Shown here one piece after another: positions 19,117-28,114 of a stretch of 38,929 nt of DNA. The notes beneath the pieces are model-generated. The model made no database searches and was not told the origin of the DNA. It saw only the letters and a program-made list of their open reading frames with translations. This stretch comes from a virus. The stretch spans positions 1 through 38,929 of the IMG/VR virus record IMGVR_UViG_3300027736_000099. The stretch is one strand, 5' to 3'. Both the position numbers and the translations under genes were made by a program. How positions within the stretch are numbered: position 1 is the first letter of the stretch; each line of letters starts with the position of its first letter.

Positions 19117-19221
19117 CACATAGAGGTCATTGCCAACAGCCACATTGCCGCTGGCGTCGTTGACGAGGTTGTTGACCGTGGCAGAGGGGTGGAGGATAGT
19201 TACAACCTTGGCTGTAGACAT
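18670..19221 (-). CDS. Short tail-fibre-type protein with GNVGIGT repeats
   Basis: 183 residues. N-terminal MSTAKVVTILHPSATVNNLV is followed by repeats of the SSGNVGIGT type (GNVGIGTSSPN, GNVGIGTATPN). The C-terminal domain, from LQLNVTPASTANYFQITNG to SAWQTITSV, is nearly the same as the end of the 447-residue fibre at 37485-38828. It lacks the shared MAFITADRV virion-attachment domain of the larger fibres. Possibly it is a separate tip or a reserve cassette. The ATG lies two bases after the cupin gene's stop, with AAGGAAGACC upstream. Confidence 0.75.
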   Translation of the reverse strand: MSTAKVVTILHPSATVNNLVNDASGNVAVGNDLYVPTGNVGIGTSSPNWRLQLNVTPASTANYFQITNGSTGTAAGDGMLVGVDSSNDAIVWMQESANLKFATSNTERMRIDSSGNVGIGTATPNASAILDAQSTTKGVRFPNMTTTQKNAVSSPAAGLVVFDTTLAKLCVYSGSAWQTITSV

Positions 19222-19222
19222 C

Positions 19223-19489
19223 TCAGGTCTTCCTTATGTTTACAAGACGGCTGCCGGGCTCCAGCGCCACAAACTCATGGGCGTAGTTGGCGGGCCAGTC
19301 GATGACGTTGCCGCAGACCAGCACCTTCTCCCAATCAACCCCGTGCGCCCTGAAGCTGCCCTTGGCGACGATGGAGATATGCACGTCAGCTTCGGTGTGC
19401 GTGTGCATGGGCAGAACGTCATCAATCTCAGGGAAGTCGTAGACTGTCCCGTTCAAGATGCCGTACTCCATGACTGTCGTCTGCATCAT
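19223..19489 (-). CDS. Small cupin-fold protein
   Basis: 88 residues. PMHTHTEADVHISIVAKGSF, then VLVCGNVIDWPANYAHEFVA is a single cupin barrel. The HTHTEADVH segment gives H-x-H with a downstream E/H, and HEF supplies another histidine, as in metal-binding cupins. The substrate is unknown. It lies between an Ig-like protein and a fibre, all in one leftward run with gaps of 1-2 bases, so it may modify or belong to the adhesin apparatus. Start at 19489, or at 19471. Confidence 0.75.
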   Translation of the reverse strand: MMQTTVMEYGILNGTVYDFPEIDDVLPMHTHTEADVHISIVAKGSFRAHGVDWEKVLVCGNVIDWPANYAHEFVALEPGSRLVNIRKT

Positions 19490-19490
19490 G

Positions 19491-19952
19491 CTAGATCACC
19501 GTCGCCTGCAAGGTCGTCGCCGCCTGCGCTTCTCCAGATGTAGCATAGACCCGCACAGTCGCCGTAGCCGTGGCAGACCCGGCGACATTGGTCCCCGTCA
19601 CGGTCACGGTCTGGGAGCCAACGGCGGTGTAGGTGAAGTCATATGACCCACTGGCGGGGAATGTCTGAAACGGCAGACTGCTGATCGTCACAGTGTCCGC
19701 GCCAGTGCAGTCCCAACTCAGGGTCGTCGTCTGGCCCACAAAGATCGGGCTGGGGTTGAACGATGCGCTGGCGGACGGTGGGCCAACCCAGACGCCCGTA
19801 GAGGGGTCGTAGTGCCAGCCGATGCCAACCTCCTTACCGTCGATGTTGACGGTGTAGTGATCAGCGGGCGGGTTCCATGTAGAACCCTCGTCCAGCACGA
19901 TGATGTTGTCGCAAATGCCGGTGGCGTTGTCGATAACTGCAAAGATTGACAT
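19491..19952 (-). CDS. Tail-associated protein with an Ig-like domain
   Basis: 153 residues. The N-terminus FAVIDNATGICDNIIVLDEG then STWNPPADHYTVNIDGKEVG and IGWHYDPSTGVWVGP is a module seen in small phage tail proteins. Residues about 60-140 form an Ig-like domain: SFNPSPIFVGQTTTLSWDCT, ...YDFTYTAVGSQTVTVTGTN, repeating threonine strands. It probably decorates the virion and binds carbohydrate surfaces. Function inferred. Confidence 0.7.
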   Translation of the reverse strand: MSIFAVIDNATGICDNIIVLDEGSTWNPPADHYTVNIDGKEVGIGWHYDPSTGVWVGPPSASASFNPSPIFVGQTTTLSWDCTGADTVTISSLPFQTFPASGSYDFTYTAVGSQTVTVTGTNVAGSATATATVRVYATSGEAQAATTLQATVI

Positions 19953-19961
19953 GATCGCTCC

Positions 19962-21080
19962 TTACGCCGGGAAGACTGTGATGATGATCTGACCAGCGCC
20001 ACCAGCGCCGGAAGATGTGCCGGTGTTTGTTCCACCGCCACCGCCAGCAGGCTGTGTTCCGGCCACTCCGTTAGTTGTCGCCCCGCCAGCCCCGCCAGCG
20101 CCGCCAAAAGAGGATGTGCTGCCCGCTTGCGAGCCACTGCCACCGCCGCCGCCGCCGCCCCCCCAAACAGAGTAGACACCAGCCCCGCCGCCACCCCCAG
20201 CGCCGTGCATAAATGCTTTATAGGTCGGTTGGCCCTGATAATAAGGGTAAGCAACAGTGATGAACCCTCCGCAACTGGTGGTATAAAGCCCAGCAGCAAT
20301 CAATGGGCCGCCGGGGAAAGCACTATTAAGTCCGCCACCCGCATCACCTGCGCTTAATTGCCCGCCCCCATTGCCGCTGTTACCACCAGAACTTCCGCCA
20401 CCGCCGCCATACGCCGAAATTAAAGAACCGGCTGAAGAAGTGCCGCCTACGTTCCCAGAGGTATTGGCCGCAGTTATGGCCGTGCCGCCAGCGCCAACAG
20501 TTATGGTTTCAGTTGCACCCATTGCAGAAAGACTGAGCCACCGTTCATTATAACCGCCGCCGCCGCCGCCGCCACTTCCAGCAGAAAATCTACCCCCACT
20601 CCCACCACCACCCCAAGCCTGAATGAGGACGCGAGAGTTTGCGGAGTATGCGGGCTTCGTCCATGTGCCGGATGAGGTGAAGGACTGGACGTTGATGCCG
20701 GTGGAGGTGGGCGCAGACGATGCCCACGCGCTGCCGGTGCTGGTCAGGACATTGCCTGCGGTGCTGGGAGCTACAGCCGTGACCGCGCTGGTTCCGTTGC
20801 CGATGAGAACGGCGTTGGCGGTTAACGTGGCAGCGCCCGTCCCGCCAGCCGCCACAGGCAATGTTCCGGCAGTCATTGCGGACGATGAAGTGGAATACAG
20901 AGCGTTATTAGCCGCAGTCAAGGTTGCGAGCCCCGTCCCGCCTTGCGCGACAGTGACAGCGGTGCCGGACTGGAGAACAGTGCCAGTGGTGTTAGGCAGC
21001 GTCAGCGTGGTGTCGGCAGCCGCAGCGCCAGCCGAGAGAGTGACAGAACCGCCACCAGTTCCTTTAATTGCGACGGGCAT
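19962..21080 (-). CDS. Glycine-rich tail fibre/adhesin
   Basis: 372 residues. N-terminal third: VTVAQGGTGLATLTAANNAL and VAAGGTGAATLTANAVLIGN, with the QGGTG repeat of phage tail fibres. From about residue 160 a glycine-rich region (GGGGSGGRFSAGSGGGGGGG, then ATETITVGAGG, GGGGGAGVYSVWGGGGGGGG) resembles polyglycine-II sandwich adhesins such as Salmonella phage S16 gp38, which bind receptors. The tip ends GGAGQIIITVFPA. The ATG at 21080 shares bases with the upstream stop (TAATG); an earlier ATG is rejected. It probably determines host range. Confidence 0.8.
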   Translation of the reverse strand: MPVAIKGTGGGSVTLSAGAAAADTTLTLPNTTGTVLQSGTAVTVAQGGTGLATLTAANNALYSTSSSAMTAGTLPVAAGGTGAATLTANAVLIGNGTSAVTAVAPSTAGNVLTSTGSAWASSAPTSTGINVQSFTSSGTWTKPAYSANSRVLIQAWGGGGSGGRFSAGSGGGGGGGYNERWLSLSAMGATETITVGAGGTAITAANTSGNVGGTSSAGSLISAYGGGGGSSGGNSGNGGGQLSAGDAGGGLNSAFPGGPLIAAGLYTTSCGGFITVAYPYYQGQPTYKAFMHGAGGGGGAGVYSVWGGGGGGGGSGSQAGSTSSFGGAGGAGGATTNGVAGTQPAGGGGGTNTGTSSGAGGAGQIIITVFPA

Positions 21081-21643
21081 TACACCACACTCCATGTTGA
21101 GCCAGAGGAAACGGTTATAACGACCCCAGTATCTACCGTCACTGGGCCGAATGTACCGGCATTCTTGCCCGTTGGGATAGTATAACTCGTCGTGATGGTG
21201 ATGTCATTCAGATAGAAGGCCTTGCTTGACCCGCCGCCTGTGGGGACATCCGTCGAACTGGGCAGATAGACGTTCGTGCCATCGCAGACCACAGTCGCCA
21301 CGATGTTGTTCGCTACCGAGACGCTAGAGCCACCGCCAGCAGAGGCGATGATGATGCTATACCCGCCCGTTGTCAGGTTCTTGACCACCCACTGCCCGCC
21401 AACCCCGGAGGGTATGGTGTAGGTCACATTTGCCGCAATCGCGCCGGTGACATTAAGGATCAGCTTCTGGTACTGGCTGACAGACAGCGTCACCGAGCCA
21501 GACGTTGCATTCAGGCTAGTTGTTCCGCCCAAAGCAGCATCAAGGATGGACATGTCACCGTTAACCGGGACGTTCCATGTGTTGACGTAGTCGCCGTTGG
21601 CAGGGAGTTCTAAGTTCTTGTTCGTAGAAAAAGTACTGGTCAT
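21080..21643 (-). CDS. Tail fibre-associated structural protein
   Basis: 187 residues, beta-rich: NLELPANGDYVNTWNVPVNG then DMSILDAALGGTTSLNATSG, SVTLSVSQYQKLILNVTG and a VTVDTGVVITVSSGSTWSVV end. The first 45 residues match a widespread phage tail module that attaches fibres, with N..L..PA.GDYV.TWN...N. I infer a structural role. It is translated directly before the glycine-rich fibre. Confidence 0.75.
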   Translation of the reverse strand: MTSTFSTNKNLELPANGDYVNTWNVPVNGDMSILDAALGGTTSLNATSGSVTLSVSQYQKLILNVTGAIAANVTYTIPSGVGGQWVVKNLTTGGYSIIIASAGGGSSVSVANNIVATVVCDGTNVYLPSSTDVPTGGGSSKAFYLNDITITTSYTIPTGKNAGTFGPVTVDTGVVITVSSGSTWSVV

Positions 21644-21653
21644 TGCCCGGCCC

Positions 21654-23876
21654 TCAAGAGTGCTGGTTAGCGATTGCCAGAGCGCGAGTGATCGCTTCGT
21701 CTGACTGATTCAGTAGGGGCTCTGTAGCCTTGCCGTGGCCCTTCTTGGCGCGTTCAGCAGCGGCCATTAGCATAGCGGCGGTGGTGATGCCTGTAAGACG
21801 GCCCCCGGAGGCTCTGTGAGCCCTGCCGCCGCGAGCTTGTGGCTGTGGCTGTCCCCTGCCTGCTTCGACACCTGCGCCGCTGCGCGCAAGGACCATCGAG
21901 GTCTTTTCAAGGAATGAGCGGGCATTAGGGTCGGAAGCCGCAAGACGGGCAAGTTCTGCGGCCCTAGATGGGTCCATTACCAACTCAAGCGTCTTGGCTG
22001 CAACCCTCGCTTCTTTTAGGTTGTAGAGCTTGCCAAGGCCCGCGCCAGCCAAAGCAGTCATGATGGCAGCGGGATTTGCTGCCCACAATTGGGGTTGCAG
22101 GATAGTTTCTCCAAGGCCAAGAGCCGCCCCGGCAAAGCCACCCTTAAGTGATGGCGACAAGAAACTTCCAGTTCCGCCAGTTGCAGGCTTCAGTTGTTGG
22201 ATATTTCGATTCAAATTTTCTTGAAGGATGCGCCCAATCAATGGATCTGCTTCATTACCCATCATCAATCGAAAACGAGCCATCTTGTCACCGGCTTGGG
22301 GGCCAGTAAACATTTTAAAAGCGGCGGTTGGATCTTTTTCAAGTTCCTGACGATATGCACCAGCAAGGCCATAAGCAGCGCTCGCCCTCTGCTCATCGTT
22401 CAAGCGCCTGAAAGCTTGTTCAATGTTTCGCCGATTTGTGGGATTCCCTTCTTTCAGATACTGCATCCCCAATTCAACTGCGTTCGTCGCACCAGCGGCT
22501 TCCGCTGCGGCTCCACGGATTGCATTGTATTCCGGGACGGCATTGTCCAACGTGCTTTTGAGGCGGTTATTGATAGCCGTGTAATTGCGAACATCTGAAG
22601 CCGTAGTAGGGCCGGGTGCGCCGCGCCTCAAAGAGTAGATCTGGTCATCTAACTCTCGTTTGACAGAATCCCAGAACGACAAAGGCATACCTTGCGGATT
22701 TGTAGCCCACCCTTGTCTAGTGCGAACCATCCCGATTGCACGGGGGTCATTGCCTTGAAGGAACGTAGTGTTAGCAACCCGATCAAGGATATTGCTGCCT
22801 TGCTGCAAAGACCGTGAGATGTTTGTTAGTTCAGCCCCTCCAATTTGCGCAGCTTCAGGGGAAGCCATTACACGGCGGTAATTTTCATTGTTCATTTCAC
22901 GGCCAGCATTGCGCAGTCGATCACCTTCATCGAAAGGGTTCACCGCGTTGCCTTCGCCGAACACTCTATCAATATGCCGCTGGACATTCGTATGTGCCGC
23001 ACCCCTAGCTTCTCCAGCGGCACCTGTAAAAGCACCAACAGCTTTCTCAGGAGCTTTTTCAGAAGCTTGTTGAATGAGAGCGCGGGTTTTGTCACCAGCG
23101 GCAGCAGCTACGGGAAGCTCCCCGGAAGCTAGAGCTTCAGGGGTTGCCCGTTGACCGCCTCGCGCAATGTCAGACCCCCAAGCAGAAGAAACGCGACTAG
23201 CTGCCGCTGCCTCAGGCATAACAGCGCCCTCAAGAGGCTTTGCCAATCCTGCAAAACCTTTAGCGCCTAAAGCGTATCCGGGGATAGACGCGCCTATCTT
23301 CAACGCAGTCTCAAGCGCACCCCCTTCATTTTGCTTGCCTTTGAAATACTCCTCGACTCCCTGCGAGCCAATACCAGCCCCCGCAGATCCTGCAACCTTC
23401 ATTCCTATTCCGCCGGGGCCTGCAAGAGCGCCGGGAAGAAATTCAGCAGCGGTCCTTACATATCGGCTAGGCGTCCATTGCGGCTTGTAGTCCATAAATT
23501 CTTTTGCGCCGGGTATTACGGACTGCGCTTTTTTTATCATTGCCTCAGATGTTGGCAGATATGGTTCAGCCGCGACATCGTATCCGGCTTTACGAATCCC
23601 ATATCGGGCAAGCGTTTCAATGTCGCCCGGAAGACCTGTCAATCCTACAGCGCCCCGGCTAAGACCAGCACCGGCTGAACGCGCAACATCTTCCCCAAGG
23701 GGGACAGTAGGCGCGGCTTTGGGCGCGGTCATTTCATTTAAATCTTCAAGAGTAGGCGCACCCTTTGAAGCAACCTCAGAACCTCGTGGTTTTTGAGGTT
23801 GAGGTGAGGGTGAAGCCTCCCCGTCAGAGAGCATCCGGTTAAGATCGTCAAGAGTAGGTGCTTTATGTTCAGCCAC
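21654..23876 (-). CDS. Large internal virion (ejection-type) protein
   Basis: 740 residues, start GTG at 23876 after AAAGGAGCTTCAG, overlapping the upstream gene by eight bases. Near the N-terminus two related segments recur: APTLDDLNRML and APTLEDLNEM. Then comes a glycine/alanine-rich hydrophobic stretch with possible membrane-active helices (LPGALAGPGGIGMKVAGSAG, about 145-170). Long helical parts follow (TRALIQQASEKAPEKAVGAF, AINNRLKSTLDNAVPEYNAI). The position next to the lysozyme-containing protein and the helical, alanine-rich make-up fit P22-like ejection proteins. The specific role is inferred. Confidence 0.65.
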   Translation of the reverse strand: MAEHKAPTLDDLNRMLSDGEASPSPQPQKPRGSEVASKGAPTLEDLNEMTAPKAAPTVPLGEDVARSAGAGLSRGAVGLTGLPGDIETLARYGIRKAGYDVAAEPYLPTSEAMIKKAQSVIPGAKEFMDYKPQWTPSRYVRTAAEFLPGALAGPGGIGMKVAGSAGAGIGSQGVEEYFKGKQNEGGALETALKIGASIPGYALGAKGFAGLAKPLEGAVMPEAAAASRVSSAWGSDIARGGQRATPEALASGELPVAAAAGDKTRALIQQASEKAPEKAVGAFTGAAGEARGAAHTNVQRHIDRVFGEGNAVNPFDEGDRLRNAGREMNNENYRRVMASPEAAQIGGAELTNISRSLQQGSNILDRVANTTFLQGNDPRAIGMVRTRQGWATNPQGMPLSFWDSVKRELDDQIYSLRRGAPGPTTASDVRNYTAINNRLKSTLDNAVPEYNAIRGAAAEAAGATNAVELGMQYLKEGNPTNRRNIEQAFRRLNDEQRASAAYGLAGAYRQELEKDPTAAFKMFTGPQAGDKMARFRLMMGNEADPLIGRILQENLNRNIQQLKPATGGTGSFLSPSLKGGFAGAALGLGETILQPQLWAANPAAIMTALAGAGLGKLYNLKEARVAAKTLELVMDPSRAAELARLAASDPNARSFLEKTSMVLARSGAGVEAGRGQPQPQARGGRAHRASGGRLTGITTAAMLMAAAERAKKGHGKATEPLLNQSDEAITRALAIANQHS

Positions 23877-26800
23877 CTGAAGCTCCTTTGTTCTTGAAGT
23901 ATTTGGTTATATCCGCGCCGTATTTTTCTTTTAGCAATCTTTCGATTACCTCAGGTGTATATATTTTTGCGATCTCTTTGTTTTTACCTTCGCCCATAAG
24001 ATACGACAGCAAATGCTCACCAGTTGGGAGCTTAGTGCGCGGGTCTTTAAGGCCGGGAAGCAGCAAGAAGTCTTTCACATGCGCTTTTTCTTTTAAGAAT
24101 TGGTTCTCCAATTCATATTCAGGATTTTGAAGCCTGTAAGCAGCATTTGCGTTTTTTGCAACAGGATTCAACATTCCAGTTCGCGTGGGGTCGCCGTAGT
24201 TCAATGTAAACTCATTACGATGTTCATCTTTATAATTATCTACATAGCCGGAAGCCAACAGAGATGCGGCAGCATCTTTGTCGATTGCTTTAGTAGCAAA
24301 TGCTTTGGTGACATCTTCAAGAACGCCTCTTGCATGCATTCCAAGATTTTTAACCGCATCACTAGCCATGACAGCTTGCATTTTATCTGCAAGAGCAATT
24401 TGGGTCATAGTTCCGGGGGCAATGCGAGGGATGCCAGCCGTATCCAATACAGAATTGAACTTCGTCAATAGCCCCCCAAGAACAGGAGCTAATGCGTTGG
24501 GTTCAATAACTTGACCAGCCGCCAATCCAGTAATAGGCAGCGCTAAATTATTCATTTGATTTTTAGCGCTTTGAGAAGACTTGACGGATTCTCTTGCAGT
24601 ATCAAGAAGCTTGTTATTCGCAACTGCATCGGATTCTGGAGACATAGAACTTAACATTGCGGTATGTTCTTGCTGCGCAAGATTAGCAGCGGGGCCTTGC
24701 GGTTTTGTGCGAGACAAATCTGTTACGGGGACAGGTCCGCCGATCAGTTCTTCCGCCTTTTTCCTTTGCTGCTGTTGGCCTTGTTCAAGCGCTTCCATAG
24801 ATGTTTTAGGTTTCAAAGACTGACCGCCATACGTTATGTTTTTAACATCGTATATAGGTTGCCCATTGGCATCAAACTTACCAATAATTTGACCGACACG
24901 GCTAAGACCTTCAATAGACCTCGCTTTGGATTCTTGAATATCAGCTTGTTGCTTCTCCACATCGCCATAAGCCTTCGCACCCGCACCAAGCCCCTGCAAT
25001 GCAGCGGCCCACGGGGATATACTCTTGGAGCTTGCCATAGCTCCAATGCCTTGGAGAACGGGGAGAATAATTCCCTTGTTGCGGTCAAAGAAACCGAGTT
25101 CTGCGGATTTCCCTTCCGCAGGACGGCCAACATCTTGAGGTGGACGGCCAGCACCAAGGCCTTGCCCAGAACGATCAAAGCCGGTCATACCAGCGCCCAT
25201 CGCCATGTAGTCTGAAAGGCTCTTACGCCCATCATTCGGGTTGATTTGACCGCCGGATTCAAGATATTTTTGGAGCCCACCCTTGCCGCCCAAATGCGCA
25301 GCGTTAATCATCCCTTGCTCAGTAACAGGGATGCCGTTGATTTTAGTGCCAATTAGGCGGTCATAGCCCTTATTGGCGATGAAGTTCGATATATCGCCAA
25401 AATGCCAAGCTTCGGTTTTTTCTTGGAGTTTTGCATTATCCATAAATTGTTGCGGAGTTGTGCCTTCTGGGACAACCCCAGCATTCATCGCGTCTTGCAA
25501 TCTTGCGTGACCAAATTGCGCACGGCCAAAATGTCCATACATTCCGCCGTGGCCGCGAGCCTTGTTCTCAGCTTCCCAATTGCCGCCGCTTTCGCTTCGG
25601 ATCAAGGTTGGATCTGAAGCAAGATTTTTCACTTCTTGCGGAATTGCAGCCGGGCGCTGCTCTTCACGCCTAAGTTCAGAGACAACATTAGGGTCTAGGC
25701 CGGGGGCGCGCTCAACAATCTCAGCATTGATTGGAAGATCATCGACGGTTCCAGCGGTCTGATAACCGTGGCGAGGAACGACGCCGCCGTTAGCCAAGAA
25801 AAACTTGCCTATATCAAATGCGGTTTTGGCAAGACCGACACCCTTTGCAATGTCACCGCCGAGACCACCACCACCCCCGCCGCCGCCGCCAGATGGCTTC
25901 AACATCTGAGGCTTTTGCCCACCAGCCTTCAGTACACCCTCCATAGGGTCTTTCCCGCTCATCACATCGCTGGGATCGTAGGGAACGGCTTCATCGCCTT
26001 GGCTGTCTTCGCCACCGCCATCAGCATAGTGATGGCGAGGCATGATGCCGCCGCCCTCAGACTTGAAAGGATTCAAATTGCTTATGAAATCGCCAAAGCC
26101 CCCACTGCTTGATGCGGTTGAAGCATCAGGGGTCGCAGGGGAAGACGGCTTTGCAAGATTTTTAAACTCGCTTTCAGTTAGATCTCGCGTTTGACCTGCA
26201 TCTTTGACATCGACATCATTTGCGCCTTTTGGAGCATCGCGAACGCCCATCTTCTCGCCAATGCGCTGCGTGAGACCCTTGCCGCTAAGGCCCTTTGTCG
26301 CCTCATCAGCGAGGCTGTAAACCTTGCCAAGTTCCGCGCCAGCACCCGGAGCCGCTTTAGGAGCCGCACCCGCAGTGACAAGCTTGGGAACGTGCATCTG
26401 CTGTTGCGGCACAATTCCGCCGGGGCCATGAGGCGTTGCGCCCGCAGCCTGACCATAGGGGCCAGCCGCTGCAAAGGGGCCAAAGGACTGGCGCTGTTGG
26501 GCAAGAATTGCAGCAAGGTCATTGGAGTCCACAACGGAACCAGCCGTCGCGTAGCCGCCCCTCTCAAAGGCTCCCGGCTCATAAACAGCGCCGCCCATCG
26601 AGTTGGGGTCTAGACCGCCGCCGTAGGCCTTCCCAGTCCGCCGCAGGCTATCCCCAGTCTTGAAGCCGCCACGGTTCGAGAAGAACCCGCGAGGCTGCGT
26701 CGATGTCGTTGTCGAGCCAGACAGCGCGCCAGTTCCCATCGCGATGTTCGCAAGGAACTGAGCCACTTGGAAGTCGTAGCCGCGCTGCTGCAAGAACTGC

Positions 26801-27609
26801 TGATACTGAGCAGTATCCTGAGCCTGCTGTGTCTGCTGTTGAAGAGTGCCCGCGCCGATCTGCGCCTGAGCCCCCTGCAAGGCCGCTTGCTGCGCCCCAG
26901 TGCCAAGCCCGGCAAGTTGCTGGGATGCGCCAGCGCCCATCGCGTAGCCCTGCTGGCCGAGGCCACCCAACTGCTGGCCCAACTGTTGAACAGCCTGACG
27001 ATTGGCCTGCTCTGCGCCAAGACCCACGCCCTGCTGCTGCTGGGCCGTCTGGAGAGCCTGCTGGTAATTCTGTTGATACAGCGGAGCGATAGCCTGCGAC
27101 TGAGCAAGGCTTTGCTGCCCCCTCAACGCCTGACGCTGCAAGCCTGCCCTGTCGCCACCAAAAGCACCCGCCCTAATGGCTTCCGACTGTTGTTGGGAAA
27201 GCTGCTGACCCTGCTGCTGGTTCATGGCAGCTTGCGTGGCACCCACAACATTCTCAGTGTACGGGTTCATATAGCGGCCAACTTGAAGGCCGCTAGGGCT
27301 CACAGGCATCGCGCCTGCAAGAGCCGCCCCCGTAGCTGCTCCGATGTAATTGGCTCCACCCTGCTGGGCCCCCAAAAGGCCCTGCGTCGCCGCCCCGTAA
27401 TAGGGCTGGGCCAACTGGGAGGCGGCGCTAGTATTTTCAATTCCTGCCGTCTGCGTAGGCGTCAGGGGGGCAACAAACTCGCCACCGTATTGCTGGAAAG
27501 GTTGCTGGGCAACATTCTCCGCGCGGGCGTTGACAGCATTGTACCGCGCCAAAACCTCCGGCGGGATCGACACCGATTGGGTTGATGTAGATGACTTCCC
27601 ACCGCCCAT
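23869..27609 (-). CDS. Giant internal virion protein with lysozyme/transglycosylase-like domain
   Basis: 1246 residues. The N-terminal third is glutamine- and alanine-rich (for example QQGQQLSQQQSEAIRAGAFG), typical of ejection proteins. Regions around residues 340-620 have GGG repeats. At about 660-805 lies a lysozyme-like domain: RSESGGNWEAENKARGHGG, GHFGRAQFGHARLQDAM, AAHLGGKGGLQKYLESGGQ. The E of SESGG is the likely catalytic residue, as in transglycosylases. The rest is helical, with an LPTGEHLLSYLMGEGK end. It likely opens peptidoglycan during DNA entry, in the way T7 gp16 does. Starts at ATG 27609 with GGAGTAATCAAT. Confidence 0.75.
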   Translation of the reverse strand: MGGGKSSTSTQSVSIPPEVLARYNAVNARAENVAQQPFQQYGGEFVAPLTPTQTAGIENTSAASQLAQPYYGAATQGLLGAQQGGANYIGAATGAALAGAMPVSPSGLQVGRYMNPYTENVVGATQAAMNQQQGQQLSQQQSEAIRAGAFGGDRAGLQRQALRGQQSLAQSQAIAPLYQQNYQQALQTAQQQQGVGLGAEQANRQAVQQLGQQLGGLGQQGYAMGAGASQQLAGLGTGAQQAALQGAQAQIGAGTLQQQTQQAQDTAQYQQFLQQRGYDFQVAQFLANIAMGTGALSGSTTTSTQPRGFFSNRGGFKTGDSLRRTGKAYGGGLDPNSMGGAVYEPGAFERGGYATAGSVVDSNDLAAILAQQRQSFGPFAAAGPYGQAAGATPHGPGGIVPQQQMHVPKLVTAGAAPKAAPGAGAELGKVYSLADEATKGLSGKGLTQRIGEKMGVRDAPKGANDVDVKDAGQTRDLTESEFKNLAKPSSPATPDASTASSSGGFGDFISNLNPFKSEGGGIMPRHHYADGGGEDSQGDEAVPYDPSDVMSGKDPMEGVLKAGGQKPQMLKPSGGGGGGGGGLGGDIAKGVGLAKTAFDIGKFFLANGGVVPRHGYQTAGTVDDLPINAEIVERAPGLDPNVVSELRREEQRPAAIPQEVKNLASDPTLIRSESGGNWEAENKARGHGGMYGHFGRAQFGHARLQDAMNAGVVPEGTTPQQFMDNAKLQEKTEAWHFGDISNFIANKGYDRLIGTKINGIPVTEQGMINAAHLGGKGGLQKYLESGGQINPNDGRKSLSDYMAMGAGMTGFDRSGQGLGAGRPPQDVGRPAEGKSAELGFFDRNKGIILPVLQGIGAMASSKSISPWAAALQGLGAGAKAYGDVEKQQADIQESKARSIEGLSRVGQIIGKFDANGQPIYDVKNITYGGQSLKPKTSMEALEQGQQQQRKKAEELIGGPVPVTDLSRTKPQGPAANLAQQEHTAMLSSMSPESDAVANNKLLDTARESVKSSQSAKNQMNNLALPITGLAAGQVIEPNALAPVLGGLLTKFNSVLDTAGIPRIAPGTMTQIALADKMQAVMASDAVKNLGMHARGVLEDVTKAFATKAIDKDAAASLLASGYVDNYKDEHRNEFTLNYGDPTRTGMLNPVAKNANAAYRLQNPEYELENQFLKEKAHVKDFLLLPGLKDPRTKLPTGEHLLSYLMGEGKNKEIAKIYTPEVIERLLKEKYGADITKYFKNKGASGG

Positions 27610-27614
27610 ATTGA

Positions 27615-28106
27615 TTACTCCGCAGCAGCCGGGTATGCACCCGTCTTTGCATTATACAGGAAAAACGCGCCACTTGGTTTCCCAAATTGGCGCTCGTATA
27701 GACGAACTTTGGCTTCCGTACGGTGGTCCGACAGAACGCCGATGATCAAAGGAATCCCAAGTTCATCGGAAGTCTTCTTCGAAAACTCGCACAACCGCCG
27801 AGCCCGCCCCCCTTTGGCACTGCGATAGTTAGGATGGATGAAGATTGCTTTTTCCTCAAGCACTTCAGCATCTGAATACCACATTGTGCCGATCCTGAGA
27901 AGGATCGCGCCCTCTAAACCGCCGCCCTCGTCTTGAATGATGCCAACCAGCCCCCTATCGAGGTTGAGCGCGGGCCATATCTCGGCCAGCAGCTTCTGCG
28001 GGTTGGGATCAACAAATCCATTTTCATCACATGCCTGCATTGCCAGATCCATCATGGGATGGACATCATCCGGCGTTCCAATCCTGACCCCAAAATTTTC
28101 AAACAT
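27615..28106 (-). CDS. GNAT-type N-acetyltransferase
   Basis: 163 residues. VRIGTPDDVHPMMDLAMQAC is the usual first helix of GNAT folds. EEKAIFIHPNYRSAKGGRAR followed by RLCEFSKKTSDELGIPLIIG includes the HPNYRSAKGGRARRL acetyl-CoA loop, and YERQFGKPSGAFFLYNA is the C-terminal motif. Such acetyltransferases appear in structural modules of many P22-like phages. The substrate is unknown and may be a host or virion protein. ATG at 28106, with AGGGGGGACT immediately upstream. Confidence 0.85.
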   Translation of the reverse strand: MFENFGVRIGTPDDVHPMMDLAMQACDENGFVDPNPQKLLAEIWPALNLDRGLVGIIQDEGGGLEGAILLRIGTMWYSDAEVLEEKAIFIHPNYRSAKGGRARRLCEFSKKTSDELGIPLIIGVLSDHRTEAKVRLYERQFGKPSGAFFLYNAKTGAYPAAAE

Positions 28107-28114
28107 AGTCCCCC

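Noticed and set aside
19962-21080. Simple-sequence GCC/GGC microsatellite
   Set aside because: The runs are explained by glycine codons of a polyglycine adhesin; no uniform repeat unit is maintained.
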